Assembly: GCA_005787685.1 (NCBI GenBank)
Contig: SYAC01000004.1
Span: forward strand, 62,001 to 126,000
DNA length: 64,000 nt
DNA from: Planctomycetia bacterium
GTDB lineage: Bacteria; Planctomycetota; Phycisphaerae; Phycisphaerales; SM1A02
Reading direction: 5' to 3'
The notes beneath the pieces are model-generated. The model made no database searches. It was not told where the DNA came from and saw nothing but the letters and a program-made list of their open reading frames with translations. Positions 43,258 through 52,098 of the stretch are shown here, piece by piece. How positions within the stretch are numbered: the first letter of the stretch is position 1; the number at the start of each line of letters is the position of its first letter. The position numbers and the translations under genes are program-made.

Positions 43258-43848
43258 ATGGTGTTATTGATGTCTTCAAGAAGTGATTGGGCTCCAATTG
43301 ATCGCAGTGTCATTGGTGATCTTCTGGATCAAATTCCAAGTGGAGTTTTTCTGTTAACTGGCGCCTTTGGCGACATGCGCGGTGCGGCGTTGGTGCGCTG
43401 GGTGCAACAGGTCGCGTCGCAACCACCCATGCTTGTCATTGCGATTGAAAAAGGGCAACCACTGAGTCCCATCATTCGCGATTCGCGCGGCTTTGCGTTG
43501 TGCTTGATCGAAGCCAATGATCCCGTATGTACGCGACTGTTTCGACAAATTCCCGAACACACGCAAGACCCAATGATTTCCATTCCGTGCATGAAGACGC
43601 CATCGGGCGCGCCGGTTCCACTGCGCGCGACAGCTTGGTTTGATTGTGAAATTATGCGCCACTTTGATATTGAAGCGGATCACGAGGTTTACATTGGGTG
43701 CATTCACCATGCGGGGCGCAATGAGGCGTTACCCGTGGCGTCTAACCGACGCGTGGCAAAAAAACGCGTGGCACCAAATCCAAAGAACAAAGCCGCGGCT
43801 TCGCGCATTGCAAGCGGCGTGAAATCGCGCCCTCGGCGCGCGCGCTAA
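43258..43848 (+). CDS. Flavin reductase-like protein with a basic tail
   Basis: 196 residues. The flavin-reductase split-barrel pattern is visible: IPSGVFLLTGAFGDMRGAALVRWVQQVASQPPMLVIAIEKG, then SPIIRDSRGFALCLIEAND. In this family the N-terminal half binds FMN and the enzyme reduces flavin or transfers electrons to a partner. The last 35 residues are almost all Lys, Arg, Ala, Pro, Asn and Ser (RRVAKKRV onward), like histone-tail or ribosome-binding tails. The first ATG (43258) or the one four codons later may be used. Divergent from mraZ. Confidence 0.78.
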   Translation: MVLLMSSRSDWAPIDRSVIGDLLDQIPSGVFLLTGAFGDMRGAALVRWVQQVASQPPMLVIAIEKGQPLSPIIRDSRGFALCLIEANDPVCTRLFRQIPEHTQDPMISIPCMKTPSGAPVPLRATAWFDCEIMRHFDIEADHEVYIGCIHHAGRNEALPVASNRRVAKKRVAPNPKNKAAASRIASGVKSRPRRAR

Positions 43849-44046
43849 TGCGGCCGCGCATTTGAAATCCGCGCCTGGATTGCGCACAGAGCGCTTTCAA
43901 ATCCCGCGCATTCAAATCAGAATGTTGATGTGAGATCAATGCGTCGCGCCTCAGGCGGCAAAGGTGGGCAAACATTTCAATCCTTGACCGCAAGGCGCGC
44001 TGGTTGCTGACTGTTGATGCCTGGCGTTGTTCGTTAGACTTGTGGT

Positions 44047-45507
44047 ATGAAATCATGGTCATGTGATTGCGCTCGAAATACCTTGGGTAACGCGCTTGGC
44101 ATGGCCGTGCTTGCCTGCGTGTTGCAAGCGTGCGCGGTTTCAGCGGGAAAAGATCCACTCAAATCATTGTCCAATCCAGGCTCCTTGCCCGTGGTGCAAG
44201 AGGCGGCAATGGAGAAACTGGATGAGGCGCCAACGCCCGAGTACATTTCCGCGCTCAAGCGCATCATGTGGCAACCGGGGTTCTCGGAATCAACGCGCAT
44301 GGCCGCGTTTGATCGCTTGGTGAAATTGGATGAGCCTGGCTTAAAGGAAATTCTGCGGCTGCAATTGCCAAAGTTAATGGCGTTGTCTTGGCGGCGCACA
44401 TTGTGCGAACTCATTGTCACGCATCAATGGACGGATATGACGCCAACGCTTGTGCGAGCGTGGAGTGTTCCCATGGCGGCATGGATAGAGCACGATAAGG
44501 ATCGACCTGAACGAATTGCCATTGAACAACTCAATGGCAAGAATGAACTGACGGATGTGTTGGTGAAGATGCTGATTGAGTCGAATCCCATCACGGAGGC
44601 GAATCTGCGTTTGCGCTGCTGGGAGATGTTGCAGAAAATTGGGCAGCGGGAGCGCTTGGTGAAGTTACTCGCGGACGCGTCAGTCAAGCCCGAGGATCGG
44701 TTGCTTTCTGATTTGCGCAGTTGCGCTGGCGAGCTTGGAATTGTGCCAACCACCATGGAGGAGATTTTGTGGCTGCAATCGTTGCTTGCAACTAAAAATA
44801 TTGCATTTTGGGCGCAAGCCAAAGCGGCCACCATGCAGCTGCCGCCAGATGTGCGCGCCAAGTTGGAAATTCGTGAGTTACCTATCGCGGTGGCTGTGTC
44901 CACATTCAAGCCAGAATTGCTCGCCAAATCGCCAGCCGAGTTGTATCAACTTGTGCAGGCGCGCCGTGAAGCCAATGGCTCGCGCGTGGTCAGTCCAAGC
45001 TTTGAGGGCTTTGGTGGCGACTACACCGAAAATTTATACGAGATGCGCAACAAACTTTCATGGGGCGATTTGGCATCCATGGCTATTGCCATGGAAATCT
45101 TCGACTTGCCCAATGTGCGTCAGGACATGTTTGACCTTGCCGATCGCGACATGGCCGATCGCGACACGGAATATGGCGGCGTGATTCGTATCACATCCGA
45201 TGGCAAGCCCGCGATCGAGGAAATGAAACCACGCGTTCAAGGAAATGATTTGCGCTATGAGGCTTCACAAAAAATGTTCGACAAAGCCTACACCGGTTTG
45301 TTTCATTTTCATTTGCATTGTCAGAGTTACGACAACAAGCAATACGCCGGTCCGCATTTGGGCGATTTCGCCTACGCCGAAAGCACGCGCGCTAATTGTC
45401 TAGTTTTCAGCTTTGTTTCCCGCAAGGAATTGAATGTCGATTTTTATCGCCACGGTCCAATGGTGGTTGATTTGGGTTGTATTGCGCGTCCAGGGAAGGG
45501 TGGCTGA
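44047..45507 (+). CDS. Lipoprotein of unknown function with HEAT-like helices and a C-terminal catalytic-looking domain
   Basis: 486 residues. Signal peptide with lipobox LQAC (Cys29). Residues 50-320 are mostly helical (ISALKRIMWQPGF, STRMAAFDRLVKL, GLKEILRLQL), like HEAT repeats. The last 90 residues differ: LFHFHLHCQSYDNKQYAGPHLGDFAYAESTRANCLVFSFVSR, with a HxHxHC cluster, a GPxxxDxAYA stretch and an NCL. This layout recalls JAB/DUF4329-like metal or deamidase domains, but the likeness is weak. It overlaps no gene; dapF starts three bases after its stop, so the two are probably co-transcribed. Confidence 0.72.
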   Translation: MKSWSCDCARNTLGNALGMAVLACVLQACAVSAGKDPLKSLSNPGSLPVVQEAAMEKLDEAPTPEYISALKRIMWQPGFSESTRMAAFDRLVKLDEPGLKEILRLQLPKLMALSWRRTLCELIVTHQWTDMTPTLVRAWSVPMAAWIEHDKDRPERIAIEQLNGKNELTDVLVKMLIESNPITEANLRLRCWEMLQKIGQRERLVKLLADASVKPEDRLLSDLRSCAGELGIVPTTMEEILWLQSLLATKNIAFWAQAKAATMQLPPDVRAKLEIRELPIAVAVSTFKPELLAKSPAELYQLVQARREANGSRVVSPSFEGFGGDYTENLYEMRNKLSWGDLASMAIAMEIFDLPNVRQDMFDLADRDMADRDTEYGGVIRITSDGKPAIEEMKPRVQGNDLRYEASQKMFDKAYTGLFHFHLHCQSYDNKQYAGPHLGDFAYAESTRANCLVFSFVSRKELNVDFYRHGPMVVDLGCIARPGKGG

Positions 45508-45509
45508 CC

Positions 45510-46430
45510 ATGCAATTCACCAAGATGCATGGACTAGAAAATGATTACATCTACATTGACACATTCACTCAGTGCGTCCCCGATCCGGTCGCCCTGTCCA
45601 GGGTGGTCAGCGATCGCTACGCGGGTATTGGTAGCGATGGATTAATTTTAATTGGCGCCCCTGACGCCAGCGCCATGGCCGATGTGCGCATGCGTATGTT
45701 CAACGCCGATGGTTCTGAGGCGCAAATGTGCGGCAACGGAATTCGCTGCGTGGCAAAGTTCGCCATCGAGCGCCACTTGGCCAGCCGCAATCCACTGCGC
45801 GTACAAACCGGCCGCGGGACTTTAAATGTGTCGTGGAGCGCGGACGCCCAGGGACAGGTGCAGGAAGTATCCGTCGACATGGGGTTGCCAATTTTAGAAA
45901 TGGCAAAAATACCAGCAAAAATTGAGGGTTTTTCGCCTCAGGACCAGGTAATTGGCGCGCCGCTGTCCGCAATGTGGTGGTCGTTTGACACGGATTCATC
46001 TTGGAAACAGGCGTGCGGCTATGAAGCTCAGGTGTCGCTTGTGAGCATGGGAAATCCACACGCTATTTTTTGGTGCAACGATGTATCACAAGTGCCGCTT
46101 GCAAGGATTGGCGCAATGATTGAAAAGCACGCGTCATTTCCCCAGCGTGTCAACGCACACTTTGCGCAGCGCGACTCGTCGAAGCGTGTGATTATGCGCA
46201 CATGGGAGCGTGGAAGCGGAATCACCCGGGCCTGCGGCACCGGAGCGTGCGCGGTGTTGGTGGCGGGTGTGCTTGAAAAAAAGTTGGACAATAATTGCGA
46301 GCTCGTGTTGCTAGGCGGCGCTTTGCGCGGGGAGTGGGCGGGTCTTGGACATTCGGTCATCATGAGTGGTCCCGCGGTTGAAGTCTGCCACGGAACCATA
46401 TCCAAGCAGTTGCTGGAGAAAGCCAAGTAA
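45510..46430 (+). CDS. dapF: Diaminopimelate epimerase
   Basis: 306 residues. ATG at 45510 gives MQFTKMHGLENDYIYID, the classic start. The two catalytic Cys are in MCGNGIRC (C74) and ACGTGACA, and GNPHAIFW is the conserved central motif. It turns LL- into meso-diaminopimelate, needed for lysine and peptidoglycan. About 30 residues longer than typical, with an insert near WWSFDTDSSWKQ. The next gene starts at the base after its stop. Confidence 0.95.
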   Translation: MQFTKMHGLENDYIYIDTFTQCVPDPVALSRVVSDRYAGIGSDGLILIGAPDASAMADVRMRMFNADGSEAQMCGNGIRCVAKFAIERHLASRNPLRVQTGRGTLNVSWSADAQGQVQEVSVDMGLPILEMAKIPAKIEGFSPQDQVIGAPLSAMWWSFDTDSSWKQACGYEAQVSLVSMGNPHAIFWCNDVSQVPLARIGAMIEKHASFPQRVNAHFAQRDSSKRVIMRTWERGSGITRACGTGACAVLVAGVLEKKLDNNCELVLLGGALRGEWAGLGHSVIMSGPAVEVCHGTISKQLLEKAK

Positions 46431-47657
46431 ATGCCTTTGAAATCCATTGAAAATCAAATCGTCCACTTTGTGCAAGCCCAGCAATCCGCCATGGAAAGTC
46501 GCTTGGCTGACATGGTCGCCATAGCCTCGGGATGTGATCACGCTGCGGGCATGAATTCCATGCGCGCCTTGCTTGGCGCACGATTGCAATCCATGGGCGC
46601 ACACGTGGAGGAACTTGCACCGGCGGCGCGTCCCGCGTGGGTCACCTGCAATGACAACGCTGAAATAGGTTCACCCACCTTGGTGGCAAGACAAGTGAAA
46701 GGTCGCGTTGGTCCCACGCTGTTGATCGCTGGACACATGGACACGGTGCATGATCCCAACGGAGACTTTCAAAAACTTTCTCGCATGGATCATGGGCGCG
46801 CCACGGGTCCAGGCGCGGCCGACATGAAGGGCGGACTTGAATTGGCGTTGACGGCTTTGGAGGCGCTTGAAAAGTATGCGCCGCAGGTACGCTGGATTTT
46901 CATGATCAACGCCGACGAGGAGACTGGCAGCTTCCGCTCCGCGGCGCACTTGGCGAACATTGCCAAGGAGTGCGACGCGGGATTTATTTTGGAGCCAGCG
47001 CTGCCCAATGGGGGACTGGTGGTGGAGCGTCCTGGCAGCGGGCAATTTATGATTGATGTGGTTGGACGCGCCGCGCATTCAGGGCGCGATTTTGCCAATG
47101 GCATTAGCGCCGTGAACGCCCTTGCTCAAAGCATTCTGAAAGCCGCGGGCCTGAGCGATGTGGCGCGCCAACGCATTGTGAATATTGGTCCATTGCAAGG
47201 TGGCCAGGCCACGAACATTGTGGCTGATCACGCTCGTGCTTGGGGCAATATTCGATTTTCCAGCGACAGCGAGGGCGCCCACCTTGGGGGCGCGATTGCG
47301 GCGTTGGCAAGCGGTGACAACCAGAATTTGCCCCGTATTACCGTTGAAATGGCCATGAATCGTCCGCCCAAACCATGCACCGCGCTGGTGCAGGCGTTGG
47401 CCGACAGCGCCCTGGCGGTTGGGCACGACATGGGCTTGCAACTGACAACTGGAAAGACTGGCGGCGTGAGCGACGCGAATTTAATTCAAGCCGCGGGAGT
47501 GCCATGTTTGGATGGCTTGGGTGTGCGTGGCGGCAATCTTCATCGCAAGGATGAGTTCATTGAGCTTGAAAGTTTGTCCGAGCGATCCACGCTCTTGGCG
47601 CTGCTGCTGTTGAGAGTGTCCACGGATGCAGGCAAAAAATTGCAACACACTTTGTAG
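46431..47657 (+). CDS. M20 family metallopeptidase (glutamate carboxypeptidase type)
   Basis: 408 residues. M20 motifs: GHMDTVH (H102, D104), GPGAADMKGG with the bridging Asp, NADEETGS with the catalytic and metal Glu pair, and a distal GNLHRKDEF His. The segment VERPGSGQFMIDVVGRAAHSG marks the start of the dimerisation domain, as in carboxypeptidase G2 and DapE/ArgE relatives. It directly follows dapF, so a role in the diaminopimelate/lysine or cell-wall amino-acid pathway is possible, though DapE identity is not supported strongly. Confidence 0.88.
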   Translation: MPLKSIENQIVHFVQAQQSAMESRLADMVAIASGCDHAAGMNSMRALLGARLQSMGAHVEELAPAARPAWVTCNDNAEIGSPTLVARQVKGRVGPTLLIAGHMDTVHDPNGDFQKLSRMDHGRATGPGAADMKGGLELALTALEALEKYAPQVRWIFMINADEETGSFRSAAHLANIAKECDAGFILEPALPNGGLVVERPGSGQFMIDVVGRAAHSGRDFANGISAVNALAQSILKAAGLSDVARQRIVNIGPLQGGQATNIVADHARAWGNIRFSSDSEGAHLGGAIAALASGDNQNLPRITVEMAMNRPPKPCTALVQALADSALAVGHDMGLQLTTGKTGGVSDANLIQAAGVPCLDGLGVRGGNLHRKDEFIELESLSERSTLLALLLLRVSTDAGKKLQHTL

Positions 47658-47707
47658 TAACCCGCGGCTTTCGCGTGGCGCATTTCAAATGAATACGCCC
47701 GCTCCTT

Positions 47708-47730
47708 TGGCGCAGGTTTTGCCTGCGCCA
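47708..47730. terminator. Hairpin between two converging genes
   Basis: TGGCGCAGG pairs with CCTGCGCCA (9 bp) over TTTTG. There is no clear T-run after it, so it is only a likely terminator for the M20 peptidase gene and the DegT-like gene. Confidence 0.5.
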
Positions 47731-47736
47731 GTTGTG

Positions 47737-48918
47737 TCATTGACCAATATCTTTTTTCTCTTTGCGATTTGCGCCCACTCGACCGATGAGCGTGATCAGC
47801 GTTTGGCAGACATCGTCAATTTCGCGCTCGGAAATTGTTTCGTAAAAGGGAAGCGCAATGGTTCGATGGCTGAGTCGTTGCGCCAATGGGAAATCAGCGA
47901 CATCATGGTTTGTGATTTTTCGAACATGGGGTAACAGCGCCGCGCATGGCCACCAATCCGCTGCACCAATATCCAGGCGATGCATGCCGTCGATCATCTG
48001 ATCGCGGTCATCTTTGGTGAATCGATCCGAGAGTCGAATGACAAAGTTGGACCAACTCATCGTGCAATCAGAGGGCGGATTCAGCAGCAATATGTCTGAT
48101 TCTCCGCCCAAACGCTTGGTGTAAGCCTGCGCCACTTCGGCGCGCCGAGCGATGGTTTGATCAAGCCGTTGCAACTGGCTCAGTCCCAGAGCCGCATTCA
48201 TTTCTGGAAGGCGGCCGTCGTAGCCGTCACAGACATGCTCCATCTTTGTTCCCAGTTCCATGGATTGATGTGGAAAAGAAATTCGATCAACGCGTCCCTG
48301 GTGGCGCATGGCGCGGCACGCAGCCGCAAGATGATCGTCGTGCGTGACAATCATGCCGCCTTCACCCGTCGTGATTGGACGACTGGCGAAAAAACCAAAG
48401 CATGCAATGCGGCCAAAGCGTCCGACATTGTCCATGCCAAAGGTGGATCCAAGCCCCTCGGTTCCATTTTCAATCATGGGAATTTCTAGGCGCGAGCACA
48501 ATGCAATGAGCTCGGGAAAGCCGGCGGGGTTTCCAAAAGTTTCCGCCACTAACATGGCGCGGGTCTTGGGTGTGGCTTTGCTGTCGGCGGCGATCGGGTC
48601 CATGTTCATGGTGCGCGAATTGATATCCACAAAGACTGGCGTGGCGCCCACATGCAAAACGGAGTTCACATTGGCGCTGTAGGCGAAGGCGCTGACAAGC
48701 ACTTCATCACCCGGTCCAATGCCAAGCGCGCGCAATGAAATTTCAATGGCAAGCGAGCCGGAGTTCACACCAATAGCGTGCGTGCGGCGCGTTGTATGGG
48801 CCATTTGCCGCTCAAATTCAAGCAGTTTGGGGCCCATGGTTGCGAAACCAGCGCGCATGGCTTGCGAAACGGATTCGATATCGCTCGGAGTAAAATTCGG
48901 TTTGTACAGGGGAATCAA
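47737..48918 (-). CDS. DegT/DnrJ/EryC1/StrS family protein with the PLP lysine replaced
   Basis: 393 residues, sugar-aminotransferase fold. Family signs are strong: VNSGSLAIEISLRALGIGPGDEV near 51-72, AFAYSANVNSVLHVGATPVFVDI, and GFFASRPITTGEGGMIVTHDD. In active family members the last motif is F-x-x-x-K-x-I-T-T-G-E-G-G; here the Lys is Arg (R180, codon CGT). The pyridine-binding Asp in the usual V-E-D-A-A stretch also reads E-N-G (N151). Both changes point to a non-transaminating protein or a different chemistry. It starts 61 bases before the stop of the HEAT-like gene and is read in the same direction. Confidence 0.85.
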   Translation of the reverse strand: MIPLYKPNFTPSDIESVSQAMRAGFATMGPKLLEFERQMAHTTRRTHAIGVNSGSLAIEISLRALGIGPGDEVLVSAFAYSANVNSVLHVGATPVFVDINSRTMNMDPIAADSKATPKTRAMLVAETFGNPAGFPELIALCSRLEIPMIENGTEGLGSTFGMDNVGRFGRIACFGFFASRPITTGEGGMIVTHDDHLAAACRAMRHQGRVDRISFPHQSMELGTKMEHVCDGYDGRLPEMNAALGLSQLQRLDQTIARRAEVAQAYTKRLGGESDILLLNPPSDCTMSWSNFVIRLSDRFTKDDRDQMIDGMHRLDIGAADWWPCAALLPHVRKITNHDVADFPLAQRLSHRTIALPFYETISEREIDDVCQTLITLIGRVGANRKEKKDIGQ

Positions 48919-48978
48919 CTGGGTTTCTCCAGGGTTAGAAGTTGAAATCGTGAAAAATATCCAATCATGAATGTGGAA

Positions 48979-50466
48979 TTAACGGACAAGTTTTGTGATC
49001 GCGTCCTTTTCTTGGTTGGCATATTTGAGATAGAGCCACGCGGCTTGTATTTGCAAGGAATCATTCACTTTGCCGCCACCGGAGGCAATGGAGCCAAGCT
49101 CCGCTATTTCCTCGGCGGTCAGTGGAGTGAAATTTTTAGCCAATGCAAGTAGCGCCATGGACTCGCCGCGCCGTGGAAGCTTGCCACGAATGCTGCGCGC
49201 AAACGCCGCGGCGTCGGCGTTGGATGAATCGGCGACAACGGACATGATGGTCTCGACCAACTCTATATTTTTATCCATGCTCGCAAGCGTCAGTTTGAGA
49301 AGTTCGGGATGCGCTTGTGGTATGCGCAGAAGTTGCTGCACCGCCAGCAGCGTGACAATTTGATCTGCGCTGGCAAGCGATTTCCCCTTGGCGATGCGGT
49401 TGAGCGTTTCTAAAAGCAATGGAAGTGAAATGTCATTTGGCAGCGTGGCCGCCAAACTCAGCACGAATTCGCTGGTGGAGCGATTTCCATTTTCAAGCAA
49501 AGCGCCCAATGCGGCCGCTTGATTGGATGACGGGCTTCGCATGGCGACACCGGCGTTGACCATGACTTCAACCAGAGGGTCGCCATTTCGCAGCAGTTCA
49601 AAATCGCTTGCCTGGAACCCGGTCTTGCTGGAAAGCATCAATAATCCCATTTTGACAAGATTGGATTGCGTGCGGTCCGTTTTAATTTTTTCAAGAACAA
49701 TGTTCTGGCCAGTTGTTGGCGACAGACTCACCGCGGCGATGATCACGGCCGCGCGCTCGGCGCCCGTTGATTGCGCGGTGATCGCAAGCAGGGGTTCGAG
49801 CGCGGCGGTGATTCGATATTGACGCGCCGCATTCGCGAGTTGCGCAAGAAGCTCGGCTTGCTCATCTATTGGAAGGGTTGCGCACTTTTGAGTAAAGCCA
49901 AGCCAAGCATTCGTATCGGCCCGTTCCAACAGCAGCATGGATGCAAGGCCCGCCACTTCCGAGGCGTCGTCACTCGCAGCGTTGAGAAGCAGCGACTTGT
50001 CCCAAGGCTGGCCTTGTCGATGAAGTTCCGCTACCAACAAGGCGCGCTCATAATTGGTGAGATCAGGCTCCAACAAAAAACTATTCAGCGCGGCTGGCTT
50101 GAGCAAATCAAGTCCAAGCGCTTCGGTAATTAAAAGTCGACGAAGCGCGGGGTCTTTCAGTTGATTGACCTGCTGCGCATTCAAACTTTTGTCGGCGCTG
50201 ACCAAGGCCATTCCCATGAATCCATCAACTCGCAAACCAATATCTTGACTTTTGGTCAAGTATTCAAACAGGGGATTCATGGCGGGATCAGCCAGCAACC
50301 GCAACGACACCCAACGGAAATGTTGAATGCCCGTGGTGCTTGGCGACAAGGCTTTTTGAAGTTGCGTGACCGATGTTTCGTAGGGCGTTGCACGCGCGTA
50401 TTGAGCCCTGGCCACGGTCGTACAAACCAAGAGCGTGGCGACAATCAAAGTGGCCGCAGATTTCAT
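48979..50466 (-). CDS. Secreted HEAT-like repeat protein coupled to dnaA
   Basis: 495 residues from the ATG at 50466, which opens a signal peptide (MKSAATLIVATLLVCTTVARA). The rest is a regular run of helices (ITEALGLDLLKPAALNSFLL, YERALLVAELHRQG, LASMLLLERADTNAWLGF, and so on), like HEAT or ARM repeats; no catalytic motif is seen. The start overlaps the dnaA stop by four bases. That a secreted protein is coupled to a replication initiator is odd and probably reflects gene order rather than function. Confidence 0.78.
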   Translation of the reverse strand: MKSAATLIVATLLVCTTVARAQYARATPYETSVTQLQKALSPSTTGIQHFRWVSLRLLADPAMNPLFEYLTKSQDIGLRVDGFMGMALVSADKSLNAQQVNQLKDPALRRLLITEALGLDLLKPAALNSFLLEPDLTNYERALLVAELHRQGQPWDKSLLLNAASDDASEVAGLASMLLLERADTNAWLGFTQKCATLPIDEQAELLAQLANAARQYRITAALEPLLAITAQSTGAERAAVIIAAVSLSPTTGQNIVLEKIKTDRTQSNLVKMGLLMLSSKTGFQASDFELLRNGDPLVEVMVNAGVAMRSPSSNQAAALGALLENGNRSTSEFVLSLAATLPNDISLPLLLETLNRIAKGKSLASADQIVTLLAVQQLLRIPQAHPELLKLTLASMDKNIELVETIMSVVADSSNADAAAFARSIRGKLPRRGESMALLALAKNFTPLTAEEIAELGSIASGGGKVNDSLQIQAAWLYLKYANQEKDAITKLVR

Positions 50467-52046
50467 TTGGCGAGTGTATCCGCAGGGCAATCTATTTGGT
50501 GGACAGGCTTGAACTTCGAGGAGCGCATTGCCGGCAATGTGATTTCGGGGCGTGGTGGGCGTGGTGGGCGTGGCGAGTTGCGTTGATTTGTTTGTCGAAT
50601 ATTGCGCAGGGCCAAGCGCAATCGCTCGACCAACTCCACGATCATGCAATTTCCCGCCGCCGCCGCATCCACCGTGGCTTTAGTTTGCAGCAGTCTTTGG
50701 ATTCGGGTTGCGCCGTTGTGGATGACCGAATGTGAATTCCGTTTCATGGCGCGTGCGATTTCTGGAAAGCTCATGGAGGTGTGGTGGCGCGCGAGCCAGG
50801 CGATCAATGCGCGCGCAAATATGATGTGACGATGTCGGCTTTGACCGGCGACATGCGCCGTATCAAGATCCATGATCAAACACACTTGATCAATGATGTC
50901 CGCTATGCGCACAGGAGTGCGCGCGTGCGTGGCCTGCTCGCGCAGAAAAAGCGCGTCAATCATGCCGCAAGAAATAGGCCTGTGTTCAGGCGTATGCGTG
51001 CTGCATGTCGTCACTGGATTGCCGGGCTGCATTGCATTTTGCGTCATCAGCAGGGCCTGCAAAGTGGTAAACGCGCCCTCGATTTCACGGGCGCCGCTCA
51101 CGCAGTGGCACGCGATGGCGTCCACGGCCTCGTTGGACAACGTGATGCATTTTCGAAGCGCCACGGCTTTGGCCAGTGATTGTCGCAGCGCGAAATCCGG
51201 CGGGTCAATGCGCACAACCATGCCCGCAAGCATGCGGCTGATGAGCGACTTGCTGAAGCGTCCAACCAATTGGGGATGCTCATCGGAGGCGAGCACGATT
51301 TGCGATCCCGTGAGTTGCACGGCATCCAAGGTGTGTAGAAATTCGGTTTGCGTGGCGACTTTGCCCGCCAGAAAATGCACATCGTCGATTGCCAGAACAT
51401 CCACGCGCCGAACGCGCCCACGAAATGCGTCAATGGTTCCATGACGAACCGATTGAATGTATTCGTTGGTGAATTGCTCGGCCGTGATATAGCGAACGCG
51501 TTGTTGGGTGCGCGACTCCCGCCTTTTTCTGCACAAGGCTTGCAGCAGATGGGATTTTCCAACGCCGCAACTTCCGTGAATCACCAGGCAATTTCCAATG
51601 GCGTTTCCCTCGGCGAAACGGCTTGCGGCGTCAAACGCCATTCGATTGGTTGGCCCCACCACAAATTCCTCCAGGCGGCGCCAGGCTTGCGTGGGGTGCG
51701 TGCGGACCATGGGCGGCGAGTTCAGAGTGGGCGCCGCAGATGGAATGGATGTTTGCATTGAGTGCGCGGGCGCGTCCTCCAAGTGCGTCGGGCAAGTTTC
51801 GACCACGCGTAGTTCAAAGTCCTCCCGGCCAAGCGCTTCTTGCGAGACGGCGCGCAGATCGCCGCCAAAATTCTTACGGATCCAATCCGCGGCGTAGTTG
51901 CTTTGCGCCTCAACGGCAAGCTTTCCGCCCTCCACGCGCACCGAGGAGGCGCAATCAAACCACATATCCGCGCGGCGATTGCCCAACCGTTGGCTGAGCA
52001 AGCTTCGAATTCGGCTGGGCAGTTCGAATGTGCGTTCTGTGGACAC
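50463..52046 (-). CDS. dnaA: DnaA replication initiator (divergent)
   Basis: About 527 residues using a GTG start at 52046 with GGAG ten bases before it; an ATG at 52136 would add 30 residues. Domain III: LEEFVVGPTNRMAFDAA, Walker A GSCGVGKS (158-165), Walker B VLAIDDVHFLAGK, sensor/Arg region GRFSKSLISRMLAGMVVRI. Domain IV ends with SFPEIARAMKRNSHSVIHN, where the common G-G-R-D-H-T-T-V is changed to R-N-S-H-S-V, so box recognition may differ. About 70 residues follow, including a 9-bp-repeat-coded RPPRPPRP tract. It lies between a GNAT gene and a secreted protein, not beside dnaN. Confidence 0.87.
   Translation of the reverse strand: MSTERTFELPSRIRSLLSQRLGNRRADMWFDCASSVRVEGGKLAVEAQSNYAADWIRKNFGGDLRAVSQEALGREDFELRVVETCPTHLEDAPAHSMQTSIPSAAPTLNSPPMVRTHPTQAWRRLEEFVVGPTNRMAFDAASRFAEGNAIGNCLVIHGSCGVGKSHLLQALCRKRRESRTQQRVRYITAEQFTNEYIQSVRHGTIDAFRGRVRRVDVLAIDDVHFLAGKVATQTEFLHTLDAVQLTGSQIVLASDEHPQLVGRFSKSLISRMLAGMVVRIDPPDFALRQSLAKAVALRKCITLSNEAVDAIACHCVSGAREIEGAFTTLQALLMTQNAMQPGNPVTTCSTHTPEHRPISCGMIDALFLREQATHARTPVRIADIIDQVCLIMDLDTAHVAGQSRHRHIIFARALIAWLARHHTSMSFPEIARAMKRNSHSVIHNGATRIQRLLQTKATVDAAAAGNCMIVELVERLRLALRNIRQTNQRNSPRPPRPPRPEITLPAMRSSKFKPVHQIDCPADTLAK
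50549..50577. repeat. 9-bp repeat in the dnaA C-terminal tail
   Basis: Three copies of a 9-bp unit (plus-strand GTGGTGGGC-type) code for Arg-Pro-Pro on the minus strand. They lie outside the DnaA domains. Confidence 0.8.
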
Positions 52047-52098
52047 GACGGAATGGCTCCAAATACGGGGAAAGTAATGACATTTCAGCTCAAAGGCA

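Noticed and set aside
48979-50649. Longer start for the HEAT-like protein at 50649
   Set aside because: The upstream codons lie inside dnaA and do not encode a signal peptide. The ATG at 50466 opens one and overlaps the dnaA stop as expected for coupled genes.
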